This document shows, piece after piece, positions 1 through 8,129 of a stretch of 64,000 bases of DNA (the stretch's first letter is position 1; the number at the start of each line of letters is the position of its first letter). This DNA comes from Coxiellaceae bacterium (GTDB lineage: Bacteria; Pseudomonadota; Gammaproteobacteria; Coxiellales; Coxiellaceae), in the NCBI GenBank assembly GCA_029212885.1, contig JARGPC010000003.1, positions 1 to 64,000 on the forward strand, written 5' to 3'. The position numbers and the translations under genes were made by a program. Under the pieces are notes generated by a model, which was given only the letters and a program-made list of their open reading frames with translations, did not search any database and was not told the DNA's origin.

Positions 1-101
1 TAGAGTGATTTTAAATTTTATAAAATCAACCAATCATTTTTTTTGCAACAGTGCCATACTTAATCTTTGTTGCATAAAAACTTTTCCATTACATACCCCA
101 A

Positions 102-422
102 TTAATGAGAGTAAAACACCTCACCAACACGCTTTATATGATCAATAAGATCAGCATTCTCAATCTTATGATATAGTGAAAGATCAAACGTGTATGGCAG
201 CAATAAATCATCTAATGCATTATCTATCGCTACCAGGTCGGTATATTCAAGCGTATCACCCTGTAAAGTCAGATCAATATCGGAGTTAGGGCGATAATTT
301 CCTTTTGCCCTTGAGCCATATAAGATAGCTTTTTTCACTTTGGGATATGCTTTTAAAACACGCTGAATTTCAGCAATATTACGCTCACTCAATCCATAGC
401 GTGGCAGATTCTTATCGGTCAT
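102..422 (-). CDS. mntA: MntA-type nucleotidyltransferase antitoxin
   Basis: This 106-residue protein is a minimal nucleotidyltransferase. The signature GSX10DXD is complete: Gly36-Ser37, then Asp48 and Asp50. In the HEPN/MNT family this enzyme adds AMP to its partner toxin and so neutralises it. The start overlaps the stop of the upstream HEPN gene by ATGA, so the two are translationally coupled. Family and pairing are clear. That the pair works as a toxin-antitoxin system here is inferred from the family. Confidence 0.88.
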   Translation of the reverse strand: MTDKNLPRYGLSERNIAEIQRVLKAYPKVKKAILYGSRAKGNYRPNSDIDLTLQGDTLEYTDLVAIDNALDDLLLPYTFDLSLYHKIENADLIDHIKRVGEVFYSH

Positions 423-832
423 GCTTTTAAGCTTTCCATTTTTTCACTAAATAATATAAATGCTGGATAATAGTTCACGAGAATCTTATCCGCAATCTCA
501 CCAGCCAGTAATTTATTATAGGTATGCGAGGTCTGATTACGACTCTTAATCATTTCCATCCATACATCACCATCTTGCAGCAACCCCATCTTAAATGCTT
601 CACGAGTAGCATCACGAGACCCCGCAATCGCTACATTTCCTTGAAAATGGGCATAGTCCTTCATTACATTCCAAGCAAGCTCATGAGTGAACTCAAACGC
701 CTGGATTAAACCCTGCTGCTCTAACAGCGACAGTTCACGTTTTTTCGCTAAATCAGCCGCATCAGCAAGCTGTTGCATAGCACTATGTAAATTATTTAAT
801 CGTTGTTGCCAACGGATATCATCTTGCCCCAT
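419..832 (-). CDS. hepT: HepT-like HEPN toxin (HI0074 family)
   Basis: This 137-residue all-helical protein belongs to the HI0074 family, formerly described as the substrate-binding partner of nucleotidyltransferases. It carries the HEPN RNase motif RX4HXY as Arg98, His103 and Tyr105. Family members cleave RNA and are silenced by AMP transfer to the tyrosine by the MNT partner encoded directly downstream. It is the first gene of a two-gene operon, and its TGA overlaps the ATG of mntA. All active-site residues are present, so it looks functional. Confidence 0.87.
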   Translation of the reverse strand: MGQDDIRWQQRLNNLHSAMQQLADAADLAKKRELSLLEQQGLIQAFEFTHELAWNVMKDYAHFQGNVAIAGSRDATREAFKMGLLQDGDVWMEMIKSRNQTSHTYNKLLAGEIADKILVNYYPAFILFSEKMESLKA

Positions 833-951
833 AACATCACCTAAAGCACTGCATTAAAGTTGCAAAGAGTATATCAGATTTTTACTTCAAGTAGCTCACA
901 GCCCACGACAACTACCTTTTCGAATAGCTTGAGTGCTACCTTAGCCGAGTA

Positions 952-1051
952 TTTTTACTGATATCAAGGCAAATTATTTGTCGCGAAGAGGAGTGCCTAA
1001 TTAATTACATGACTCGAGAGAGAAATAATTTAACGACGATATCAGTAAAAA
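952..1051. repeat. Imperfect inverted repeat with 34-nt arms
   Basis: The arms are 952-985 and 1018-1051. They share a perfect outer block (TTTTTACTGATATC against its complement) and an inner AAATAATTT block, around a loop of about 32 nt. The element lies just downstream of the tRNA-Leu gene, in the direction of tRNA transcription. It could be a large terminator-like hairpin or a small non-coding palindromic repeat. No second copy was found in the window. Confidence 0.55.
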
Positions 1052-1067
1052 GACGAAGGATAAGGAG

Positions 1068-1151
1068 TGCCCGGGGCCAGACTCGAACTGGCACGGTGTT
1101 GCCACCGAGGGATTTTAAGTCCCTTGCGTCTACCAATTTCGCCACCCGGGC
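1068..1151 (-). tRNA. tRNA-Leu (TAA anticodon)
   Basis: The complement folds as a class II tRNA with a GCCCGGG/CCCGGGC acceptor stem, an A73 discriminator, a long variable arm and a TTCGAGTC T-loop. The anticodon loop reads CTTAAAA, giving TAA. The 3' CCA is not encoded. It is the last of three tandem tRNA genes (Gly-Cys-Leu) after pgsA, matching E. coli glyW-cysT-leuZ. Confidence 0.93.
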
Positions 1152-1168
1152 ACGCAAACTACTTGATC

Positions 1169-1239
1169 AGGCTGGGGTCGGAATCGAACCGGCGTCCACG
1201 GCTTTGCAGGCCGCTGCATAACCACTCTGCCACCCAGCC
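1169..1239 (-). tRNA. tRNA-Cys (GCA anticodon)
   Basis: The complement begins GGCTGGG, pairs with CCCAGCC, and has U73 as tRNA-Cys requires. The anticodon loop contains GCA. The gene is 71 nt without an encoded CCA and is the middle gene of the Gly-Cys-Leu cluster. Confidence 0.94.
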
Positions 1240-1339
1240 AAGCAATCAACAAGGCGGCTATATTAGCCGTATTTTTTAGCAAATACAAGCTTCTATCGCA
1301 TCATTTTTATTTTGTTTTTTTTTGGTGGATTTTAAATCT

Positions 1340-1414
1340 TGGAGCGGGAAACGAGATTCGAACTCGCGACCCCAACCTTGGCAAGGTTGTGCTCTACCAC
1401 TGAGCTATTCCCGC
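1340..1414 (-). tRNA. tRNA-Gly (GCC anticodon)
   Basis: The complement starts GCGGGAAT and ends with CCCGCTCCA, so the 3' CCA is encoded here. The anticodon loop carries GCC. It is the first tRNA gene after pgsA and is probably cotranscribed with the Cys and Leu genes that follow. Confidence 0.95.
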
Positions 1415-1492
1415 ATAATATGGTAAATTTACTTCAACTGTAACGACTCATTTTGATAATGACCCCTCACGTTGAAGAGGTGTCTATTATTG

Positions 1493-2050
1493 CTATTCTC
1501 CGTGCAAAGTCAAGTCCGGCCAAGCAATTTTTAGATAAATAATCATAGTCCAAAGCGTTAATGCTGCTGCGATGCTTAATAACACTACACCAATGTATAG
1601 AACGTACACTGGCATGTGCGGGCGATACAATAACAGCACCCCTATCGCGACCATTTGCATTACAGTTTTTAACTTGGCAACAAAGGTCACTGCAACGCTT
1701 GTGCGCTTACCTATTTCAGCCATCCACTCCCTTAGCGCCGAAATAGTCAGTTCACGACCAACTATCACCGCTGCTGGCAACGCCAAATACGGCATATATT
1801 GTTGACTTAAAATCATTAGCAATGAAATCGACACCAGCAGCTTATCAGCCACTGGATCTAAGAAGGCACCCAACTTGGTGCATTGATCTAAATTGCGCGC
1901 GACAAAGCCATCCAACCAATCTGTGATTGCTACCAAAGCAAACGCAATCGCGGCAACTAAGTGCGCATTACGAAAAGGCAAAAAATAGACTAACACAATC
2001 ACCGGAATGGCGAATATTCGTGACCATGTCAGTAGTAGCGCGAAGTTCAT
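1493..2050 (-). CDS. pgsA: CDP-diacylglycerol-glycerol-3-phosphate 3-phosphatidyltransferase
   Basis: PgsA makes phosphatidylglycerophosphate from CDP-diacylglycerol and glycerol 3-phosphate in the inner membrane, the committed step to phosphatidylglycerol and cardiolipin. The full CDP-alcohol phosphotransferase motif DGX2ARX8GX3DX3D is visible, running from DWLDG to DPVAD. Several hydrophobic segments surround it. The ATG at 2050 gives 185 residues starting MNFALLLTW, close to the usual length. An in-frame ATG seven codons upstream is possible but adds unconserved residues. The order uvrC-pgsA-glyW-cysT-leuZ is as in enterobacteria. Confidence 0.95.
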   Translation of the reverse strand: MNFALLLTWSRIFAIPVIVLVYFLPFRNAHLVAAIAFALVAITDWLDGFVARNLDQCTKLGAFLDPVADKLLVSISLLMILSQQYMPYLALPAAVIVGRELTISALREWMAEIGKRTSVAVTFVAKLKTVMQMVAIGVLLLYRPHMPVYVLYIGVVLLSIAAALTLWTMIIYLKIAWPDLTLHGE

Positions 2051-2362
2051 TACTCGATTGTACGCGAACAATATATTAGATCAAGTCATCAGCCTAAACT
2101 TGATTAAAGTATCAGCCGATATTTATCAAGTCAGCGCATGACCATTCAAATTAAAAATTTTTCTTAAACCCAGTGACCATGTAAAATAAACCCATGAGCC
2201 CTGCTGATCCCATATTGCGCAAAAAATCCGATGTCATTTCGCTTTGTGGCTTACCAAGCTTTATTGGATTAGTGGAATCAATGACTATCGATAGGTATGT
2301 GCCCTCGCTACCTTATATTTAATCACTTACGGATTAGGCCATCTGCGACACCACTAGTTAGA
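2051..2362. other. Intergenic region with no recognised gene
   Basis: This 312-bp gap separates uvrC from pgsA, which are usually adjacent. It holds a short palindrome around ATCAAGT...ACTTGAT near 2078-2103. It also holds a 42-codon plus-strand reading frame at 2194-2322 with no recognisable family and no clear ribosome binding site. I see no RNA gene. The gap may carry a separate pgsA promoter. Confidence 0.5.
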
Positions 2363-4177
2363 TTAACTAAGGTTTTTTTTGATTTCTTCTGCGATCAATA
2401 AAGTAATACCACGTACTTTAGCAATTTCGGCGGCACTGGCTTGTTTTAAACCTTGCAGCCCTCCAAAATGCGCCAACAGTGCTTGACGTTTTTTTGGACC
2501 AACACCTGGGATTTGCTCTAACACGGACTGTGTTCGAGACTTATCACGCTTATTGCGGTGTGCACGGATGCCAAAACGATGTGCCTCGTCACGCACAAAT
2601 TGAATCAGGTGGAACGCTTCGCTGTGTGGCGGCAATTGTAACACTTGACCACTGACCAATATCAGCCTTTCTAAACCCGGCTTACGCGATTTGCCTTTGG
2701 CCACACCCAACAAACAAATACTATCGATCTGTAATTCCTGCAGCACCTCATCCGCTTGTTTTAGCTGGCCTGTGCCGCCATCGATCAACACCACATCAGG
2801 CAATGTCTCACCACGCTTCAATAACCCTGTATAACGACGATAAACCGCTTGACGCATCGCCGCATAATCATCACCAGCGGTGACATCTTTAATATCAAAT
2901 TGACGGTAGGCTTTTTTACACGCCCCCTGCCGATCAAACACCACACATGAGGCTTTTGTGGCTTCACCCTGCGTATGGCTGATATCAAAGCACTCGATGC
3001 GTTGTGGCGTGTTACTCAACCCCATGGCTTTGGCTAAGCCTTGCAATTGACGGTCTATTTTAGTCTTACCGGCTAACTTTTCAGCTAACGCCTGCTTTGC
3101 ATTACGCTCAGCCATCGCGCGCCATTGCTTTAGCACATCATCACTGCGTGACATTAAGTGCACTTTACGATCACAATGTTGCTTAATCGCCGATTCAATC
3201 ACCGTTTTATTTTCAATCGCAAAGGGTAGTAATATTTTCGCTGGAAATAAATTAGCTACCGTTTCATTTAAGTAATAATGATTAATAAACTGTAATAAGA
3301 CTTCCGTTTCATCCGCATCGACTGGCACTTTAGGGTAATAACAATGATGAGTAAGCAACTCACCGCCCCTCACCAATAACACAGACACCACCCAAATATG
3401 ATGCGTCTGCACTAATGCGATTACGTCAATATCGTGTTGATCGTGACTAAAATATTGATGGTGCTGCAGCTTGCGTAGTCTTTCAACATCATCTCGCAGC
3501 TGCCCTGCACGCTCGTAATTCTGTTCTATGCTGGCTTGCTTCATCAGGTCAATAAATTCATCAATCAGCGTTTCACTCTTGCCCTCTAAAAATTGTATCG
3601 CTTGCTGAACTGTCACTTGATAGTCTTTACGATCTATATAGCCAACACACGGCGCTTGGCAGCGTTTAATCTGATATTGCAGACATGGGCGCGAACGATG
3701 ACGAAACACGCTGTCCTTGCATTGACGCAACATAAAACACTTTTGCAATAAGGCTAACGTCTCACGCGCCGAACCAATACTCGGATAAGGACCAAAATAG
3801 CGGCCCTGCTTTTTCTTTTTACCGCGCACAAAATCCATTTGTGGGTAATCATTTTGAGTTGAAATATAAATATACGGATACGATTTATCATCACGCAATA
3901 AAATATTATATTTCGGCATATGCCGCTTGATTAATGTCGCCTCAAGGATTAACGCATCGACTTCACTTTCAGTAATTGTCACTTGCACATCGTCAATCTT
4001 CGCCACCATCAAGCCGGTTTTTGTTAACGGGTGCTGACGTTGAAAATATTGCGATACGCGTTTTTGTAAATTACGTGCTTTACCGACATAAATAATATCA
4101 CCCTTGCTGTTTATCATACGGTAAACACCGGGCTGCGTGCTAAGCACTTTTAGAAAGGCAGTGTGATCAAAGGCCAT
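2363..4177 (-). CDS. uvrC: UvrABC nucleotide excision repair nuclease subunit C
   Basis: UvrC makes both incisions around a DNA lesion after UvrA/UvrB damage recognition. The 604 residues are full length for the family. The N-terminal GIY-YIG nuclease appears as GVY at 17-19 and YVG at 30-32, with Lys34 and Arg36 following. A UVR UvrB-binding motif lies near residues 205-235. An RNase H-like nuclease domain precedes tandem helix-hairpin-helix motifs in the last 50 residues (IPGVGPKKR). It follows the response regulator gene by 19 bp, the conserved uvrY-uvrC arrangement. Confidence 0.97.
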   Translation of the reverse strand: MAFDHTAFLKVLSTQPGVYRMINSKGDIIYVGKARNLQKRVSQYFQRQHPLTKTGLMVAKIDDVQVTITESEVDALILEATLIKRHMPKYNILLRDDKSYPYIYISTQNDYPQMDFVRGKKKKQGRYFGPYPSIGSARETLALLQKCFMLRQCKDSVFRHRSRPCLQYQIKRCQAPCVGYIDRKDYQVTVQQAIQFLEGKSETLIDEFIDLMKQASIEQNYERAGQLRDDVERLRKLQHHQYFSHDQHDIDVIALVQTHHIWVVSVLLVRGGELLTHHCYYPKVPVDADETEVLLQFINHYYLNETVANLFPAKILLPFAIENKTVIESAIKQHCDRKVHLMSRSDDVLKQWRAMAERNAKQALAEKLAGKTKIDRQLQGLAKAMGLSNTPQRIECFDISHTQGEATKASCVVFDRQGACKKAYRQFDIKDVTAGDDYAAMRQAVYRRYTGLLKRGETLPDVVLIDGGTGQLKQADEVLQELQIDSICLLGVAKGKSRKPGLERLILVSGQVLQLPPHSEAFHLIQFVRDEAHRFGIRAHRNKRDKSRTQSVLEQIPGVGPKKRQALLAHFGGLQGLKQASAAEIAKVRGITLLIAEEIKKNLS

Positions 4178-4196
4178 GAGTGGCTCGATTACTTAG

Positions 4197-4850
4197 TTAG
4201 ATTAAACCTGTTTCTTCTGACTCTACCAAACCATGGCGAATCGCTAACAGGGTTAACTCAACATCATTTTTAACATTGAGCTTTTCAAAAATTCGATAAC
4301 GATAACTATTGACTGTTTTAGGGCTTAAGCACAGCTTATCGGCAATTTCTTGCACCTTCATTCCCTTGGTGATCATTAACATCACCTGCAGTTCACGTTC
4401 CGATAAGGTTTCAAAAGGAGATTCATCTTTATCAGATACATGCTTAAACGCTAAACGATTAGCTATTTCAGGGCTAATATAACGCTGACCAGCGTGCACA
4501 GCCTTAATCGCTTGCACCATTTCATCCATGGTAGCACCTTTAGTTAAATAACCAGATGCACCCACTTGCAGTAAACGTGCTGGATAAAGATCGTTATCAC
4601 AAACAGTAACAATAAGGACTTTAATATCAGGATCCATGCGGATGAGTTTACGAGTGGCCTCAAAACCGCCAATACCTGGCATTTTGACATCCATTAACAC
4701 TACATTGGGCTTTACTGAACGAGCTAGTTTTACTGCTTCTTCACCTGACGTCGCTTCACCAATCACTTTAATGCCGGCCGCTTCGTCCAACATTTTTCTA
4801 ATCCCTGTGCGAACCAAGTCAAGGTCATCGACCAACATCACGTTAATCAC
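4197..4850 (-). CDS. uvrY: Response regulator of the UvrY/GacA family
   Basis: This 217-residue NarL/FixJ-type regulator has a receiver domain with acidic residues Asp8-Asp9, the phosphoacceptor Asp54 (LMDVKMPG) and the conserved Lys in LTKGA. A LuxR-type helix-turn-helix follows (SERELQVML...KTVNSYRYRI). In gammaproteobacteria this family is activated by BarA/GacS and drives small RNAs that titrate CsrA, including the virulence switch of Legionella. Position directly before uvrC identifies it as the UvrY/GacA orthologue rather than a generic NarL protein. No sensor kinase is nearby. Confidence 0.93.
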   Translation of the reverse strand: MINVMLVDDLDLVRTGIRKMLDEAAGIKVIGEATSGEEAVKLARSVKPNVVLMDVKMPGIGGFEATRKLIRMDPDIKVLIVTVCDNDLYPARLLQVGASGYLTKGATMDEMVQAIKAVHAGQRYISPEIANRLAFKHVSDKDESPFETLSERELQVMLMITKGMKVQEIADKLCLSPKTVNSYRYRIFEKLNVKNDVELTLLAIRHGLVESEETGLI

Positions 4851-4883
4851 TAAACCACCCCTTAATCAGTTTGTTCCAATATG

Positions 4884-4972
4884 TGGCGGAGAGACAGGGA
4901 TTCGAACCCTGGGAGGGGGTTACCCTCAACGGTTTTCAAGACCGCCGCTTTCAACCACTCAGCCATCTCTCC
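4884..4972 (-). tRNA. tRNA-Ser (TGA anticodon)
   Basis: The complement is a class II tRNA with acceptor GGAGAGA/TCTCTCC, G73, encoded CCA and a long variable arm. The anticodon loop CTTGAAA gives TGA. It lies just upstream of uvrY on the same strand. Confidence 0.95.
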
Positions 4973-5065
4973 ACTCAGACGCGTAATCCAATATTTAACC
5001 ACTTGAACTCAGCTGCAGGCATTATTACACATGTCAGTAAAAAATAGAAATCCTTAATGTAAATT

Positions 5066-5074
5066 TGGTATAAT
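5066..5074 (+). promoter_or_regulatory. Extended -10 promoter for the BI-1 gene
   Basis: The sequence TGGTATAAT is a perfect extended -10 (TGnTATAAT), 43 bp before the start codon of the BI-1 family gene. There is no good -35 hexamer, which extended -10 promoters often lack. Confidence 0.6.
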
Positions 5075-5117
5075 GGCGTGAGATATTAATGATTCAATTA
5101 ACAAGAGGTTATTCCAT

Positions 5118-5789
5118 ATGGATCAAAAACAGTCATCAGTGATTCAAAGACGTAGCGAATCAGTTTTAACAACTAACAGTGTGATTCGTAATACATATTT
5201 ATTACTCAGCCTAACCCTGGTATTTAGCGCATTTACCGCTTGGTTTTCAATGAGCAGCAACGCCCAACCCGGTGTAGGATTCATCCTCATCGGCTATTTC
5301 GGCTTGATGTTTGCCGTAAATGCTTTACGAAAAAGCGCCTGGGGTATTTTGGCCATTTTCGCCTTTACTGGATTCCTCGGCTATACACTCGGACCGATCC
5401 TAAATTCGTATATCCATAACTTTAGCAACGGCTCAGAAATCATCATGACTGCCCTTGGCGGTACTGGTGTAATCTTCTTTGCATTGTCTGGATATGCATT
5501 GGTCACACGCAAAGACTTTAGTTATATGGGTGGCTTTCTTTTTGTAGCATTTACCGTAGCCTTTATTGGCGGCCTTGCAAGCATGTTTTTTCAGCTTCCT
5601 CTGCTAAACTTATTGGTGTCTGGAGCTTTTGTATTGTTATCATCTGCGTATATTTTGTTCACAACCAGCCGAATGATTAATGGCGGCGAACGAAATTACA
5701 TTATGGCCACTATGGCTTTATATGTAGCTCTGTTTAACATCTTTATCAGCCTTTTGAATATATTAGGCTTTATGGGTGGCAAAAGATAA
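5118..5789 (+). CDS. BI-1/YccA family inner membrane protein
   Basis: The 223-residue protein has about seven hydrophobic segments and the layout of the Bax inhibitor-1 (YccA/YbhL) family. The short polar N-terminus is followed by NSVIRNTYLLLSLTL, typical of the family. YccA interacts with the FtsH protease in E. coli, and other members are pH-sensitive calcium channels. The actual role here is unknown. The start is set by AAGAGG about 10 nt upstream. It is monocistronic. Confidence 0.88.
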   Translation: MDQKQSSVIQRRSESVLTTNSVIRNTYLLLSLTLVFSAFTAWFSMSSNAQPGVGFILIGYFGLMFAVNALRKSAWGILAIFAFTGFLGYTLGPILNSYIHNFSNGSEIIMTALGGTGVIFFALSGYALVTRKDFSYMGGFLFVAFTVAFIGGLASMFFQLPLLNLLVSGAFVLLSSAYILFTTSRMINGGERNYIMATMALYVALFNIFISLLNILGFMGGKR

Positions 5790-5852
5790 AACACAAAAAG
5801 CTCCTAGCAACTGGATAGTTATTGAACGAAATTAATTTTTCTGATAACGTTT

Positions 5853-5881
5853 GCCCCTGAGTACAAATTTAAATCAGGGGC
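5853..5881. other. Hairpin in the leader of the first L,D-transpeptidase
   Basis: GCCCCTGA at 5853-5860 pairs with TCAGGGGC at 5874-5881 across a 13-nt loop. No T-run follows, so it is probably not a Rho-independent terminator. It may protect or regulate the mRNA of the gene that starts 19 nt later. Confidence 0.4.
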
Positions 5882-5899
5882 CTTGCAGGGAGCTTTTAC

Positions 5900-6811
5900 A
5901 TGAAAACTTTATTAGCCCGAATCGCACTTATTACCCTCACTACTTTAATTTTTAATCCCATACTCGCCGGTGTATTTCCATTACCTAAAAATGGCGACGT
6001 TGTTGGTCAAGTTTTTTTAGTGCACAGCGCACGCGGCGATACCTTGCACAGCATCGCTAAGCGCTACGATATCGGCTGGCTGAAAATGCGTGACGCCAAT
6101 CGACGCTTATTATATAAACGCCTTCGACCCGGTACCGAGGTGGTTATCCCTTCTCGATTTATACTGCCGAAGCAACGTCGCGGCATTGTAGTAAACCTGG
6201 CTGAATTAAGATTGTATTACTTTCCTAAAGGACAAAATGTTGTATACACCTACCCTGTTGGTGTTGGCCGCAGCAAATGGCGCACACCAACACTAGAAAC
6301 CATCGTCTATCGCAAAAAAGAATTACCCACCTGGTATATTCCCGAGTCTATTCGCGAAGAGACCATGAGAAAAAAAGGCAAGTTCTTACCCAAAAAAATT
6401 GGCCCAGGCGAAAAAAACCCTCTCGGTCCTTATGCCATGTACCTACTAAAACGCGGCTATTTGATTCACGGCAATAACGCACCTAACAGCATCGGCACCT
6501 ATGCAAGCTCAGGATGCATACGCCTATTTAATCACGACGTTGAACAATTATTCCATATGGTACCCAATCGAACTCCGGTTCACATTGTGCACCACGCCAA
6601 TAAAGTCGGCTGGCGCGGTAACTCACTTTACCTGGAAGTGCACCGCCCAATGGCACACAAAGAAGATCCAACTGATTTGAATCACACGGACGTACAAAAT
6701 GAAATAGCGATTAAAACCGCTAATACGCGCGCACATGTCAATTGGCGAAAAGTGGCTTTAGTAGAAAGGCAACGTCAAGGCATACCTACACGCATTGGCT
6801 CACTACACTAA
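5900..6811 (+). CDS. L,D-transpeptidase with LysM domain (YkuD family)
   Basis: This exported 303-residue enzyme has a signal peptide (hydrophobic residues 5-23, cleavage near LAG), a LysM-like peptidoglycan-binding segment at about 38-84 and a YkuD catalytic domain. The active site HGNN...SSGCIRL places the nucleophile at Cys205. Such enzymes form 3-3 cross-links in murein or attach lipoproteins to it. A strong AGGGAG ribosome site supports the ATG. A second transpeptidase-like gene follows 13 bp later, probably as an operon. The charged tail after residue 240 is not catalytic. Confidence 0.93.
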   Translation: MKTLLARIALITLTTLIFNPILAGVFPLPKNGDVVGQVFLVHSARGDTLHSIAKRYDIGWLKMRDANRRLLYKRLRPGTEVVIPSRFILPKQRRGIVVNLAELRLYYFPKGQNVVYTYPVGVGRSKWRTPTLETIVYRKKELPTWYIPESIREETMRKKGKFLPKKIGPGEKNPLGPYAMYLLKRGYLIHGNNAPNSIGTYASSGCIRLFNHDVEQLFHMVPNRTPVHIVHHANKVGWRGNSLYLEVHRPMAHKEDPTDLNHTDVQNEIAIKTANTRAHVNWRKVALVERQRQGIPTRIGSLH

Positions 6812-6824
6812 AAGGCACCACTAA

Positions 6825-7457
6825 ATGATATTCACTGCGCGGTTGTTGCTCGGATTACTGATTGGCTTACCATTATCCACGCTAAGTTATGCTAAAGACT
6901 TTACCAATATCCGCGGCTTGAGCGAAAAAGCATTACAACTCGCCCAACAAGCCTATCATTGCGAAATGCGTAAAGGATTAATCCATAACACCCACTTAAC
7001 CGTTGTTGATTTCACCAAACCATCCACCCGCAAACGTATGTGGGTATTAGATATGAAACACCATAAAATCAACTATCGCTTACTGGCCTCACACGGTCAA
7101 GCTAGCGGCGACTTATATGCCACCCACTTTTCTAATCGCACCAATAGCCATCAATCCAGCCGAGGATTGTTCTTAACAAAAAACACTTACCGCGGTAAGT
7201 TCGGTTATTCATTACGCTTAGATGGGTTAGAAAAAGGCATTAATGATAACGCCTATGATCGCGATATCGTTGTTCATGGCTCAAAGTGGGTTAACAATAG
7301 CTTTATCAAAAGATACCATCGCATTGGCCGCACCTGGGGATGCTTAGGGTTAGACTCACATATTTCACAACGTGTAATTAACACCATCAGCAATGGCAGC
7401 TTGGTGTTTGCCTATTCCAAACAAGAAAATTCGGACCCTAACTTAAAACACTGCTAG
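6825..7457 (+). CDS. Exported murein L,D-transpeptidase-like protein (YkuD_2 type)
   Basis: The 210-residue protein has a signal peptide (about residues 1-23) and a catalytic-like region with VVHGSKW at 149-155 and WGCLGL at 171-176. This gives the His151/Cys173 pair of the YkuD_2 branch of L,D-transpeptidases. It follows the LysM transpeptidase by 13 bp, so the two probably act together in the periplasm on peptidoglycan. The substrate is not known for this branch. Confidence 0.82.
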   Translation: MIFTARLLLGLLIGLPLSTLSYAKDFTNIRGLSEKALQLAQQAYHCEMRKGLIHNTHLTVVDFTKPSTRKRMWVLDMKHHKINYRLLASHGQASGDLYATHFSNRTNSHQSSRGLFLTKNTYRGKFGYSLRLDGLEKGINDNAYDRDIVVHGSKWVNNSFIKRYHRIGRTWGCLGLDSHISQRVINTISNGSLVFAYSKQENSDPNLKHC

Positions 7458-7487
7458 TCCTTTCATGCCGCCTAGAGGCTAAGCAAC

Positions 7488-8105
7488 TCAATGAGACAAC
7501 AAACGCTTTATGCACCGATCCTGCCAATGCGCAAATACAGTCACAGCAATTATCGCGCCAATCAAAGCCAGCAACATATCACTCTGAGTATCCCAAATGT
7601 AACCCTGAGTTCCTAAAAAGCTGTCCGCTGAGCCACCCATAGATACAGCCGCCCACCACTCCAGTATTTCATAAAATGCGCTAAATGCCAGACAAAAACA
7701 AACGATAAAAAATGATTGCCAACCGCGTCGAGCAAACACACCTAGTCGAATTAGAAGCTCACGCGCAACTAACGCGGGGATGAACCCCTGAGCAAAATGC
7801 CCCACCTTATCGTAGTTATTCCTCGACCAACCAAACCACTCCTTAAACCAGTCAAACAATGGCACATTAGCATACGTATAATGCGCACCAACCAACAAAA
7901 TAATCATATGAACAAAGATAAAAAAATAGGTAAAACGAGTAAAGCAAAAGCGCTTATACGTTGCCATTAACACGACAACACCAATAACCACCGGGCTCGC
8001 CTCTAGCACCCACGTAAGGTAATCATGTGGATTATATAAAGACCAGGCTGTAACAATTACCAAACAACACAACAGTATCGAATTAAAAGTAGCTGCTTTA
8101 TTCAT
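7488..8105 (-). CDS. DUF2238 inner membrane protein (YjdF-like)
   Basis: This 205-residue protein has about six membrane segments. It resembles YjdF-type DUF2238 proteins, with conserved polar blocks NNYDKVGHFAQGFIPAL and FYEILEWW, and GTQGYIWDTQSDM before the last helix. The His, Asp and Glu residues inside these blocks could form a site in the membrane, but no function is established. It lies 24 bp downstream of the permease gene on the same strand and may be cotranscribed with it. Confidence 0.82.
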   Translation of the reverse strand: MNKAATFNSILLCCLVIVTAWSLYNPHDYLTWVLEASPVVIGVVVLMATYKRFCFTRFTYFFIFVHMIILLVGAHYTYANVPLFDWFKEWFGWSRNNYDKVGHFAQGFIPALVARELLIRLGVFARRGWQSFFIVCFCLAFSAFYEILEWWAAVSMGGSADSFLGTQGYIWDTQSDMLLALIGAIIAVTVFAHWQDRCIKRLLSH

Positions 8106-8129
8106 TTTTTAACGCCCTATCGTTGTGAA

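Noticed and set aside
985-1075. GGAGTGCC direct repeat near tRNA-Leu as an attachment site
   Set aside because: Only eight bases are shared, no integrase is present, and no accessory block lies between the copies.
1009-1279. Two overlapping 70-codon frames
   Set aside because: They are translations across the antisense of tRNA-Leu and tRNA-Cys.
2194-2322. 42-codon plus-strand frame between pgsA and uvrC
   Set aside because: No family, weak start context, and chance open frames of this size are common at this base composition.
4636-4986. 116-codon plus-strand frame
   Set aside because: It is antisense to uvrY and tRNA-Ser, with no independent support.
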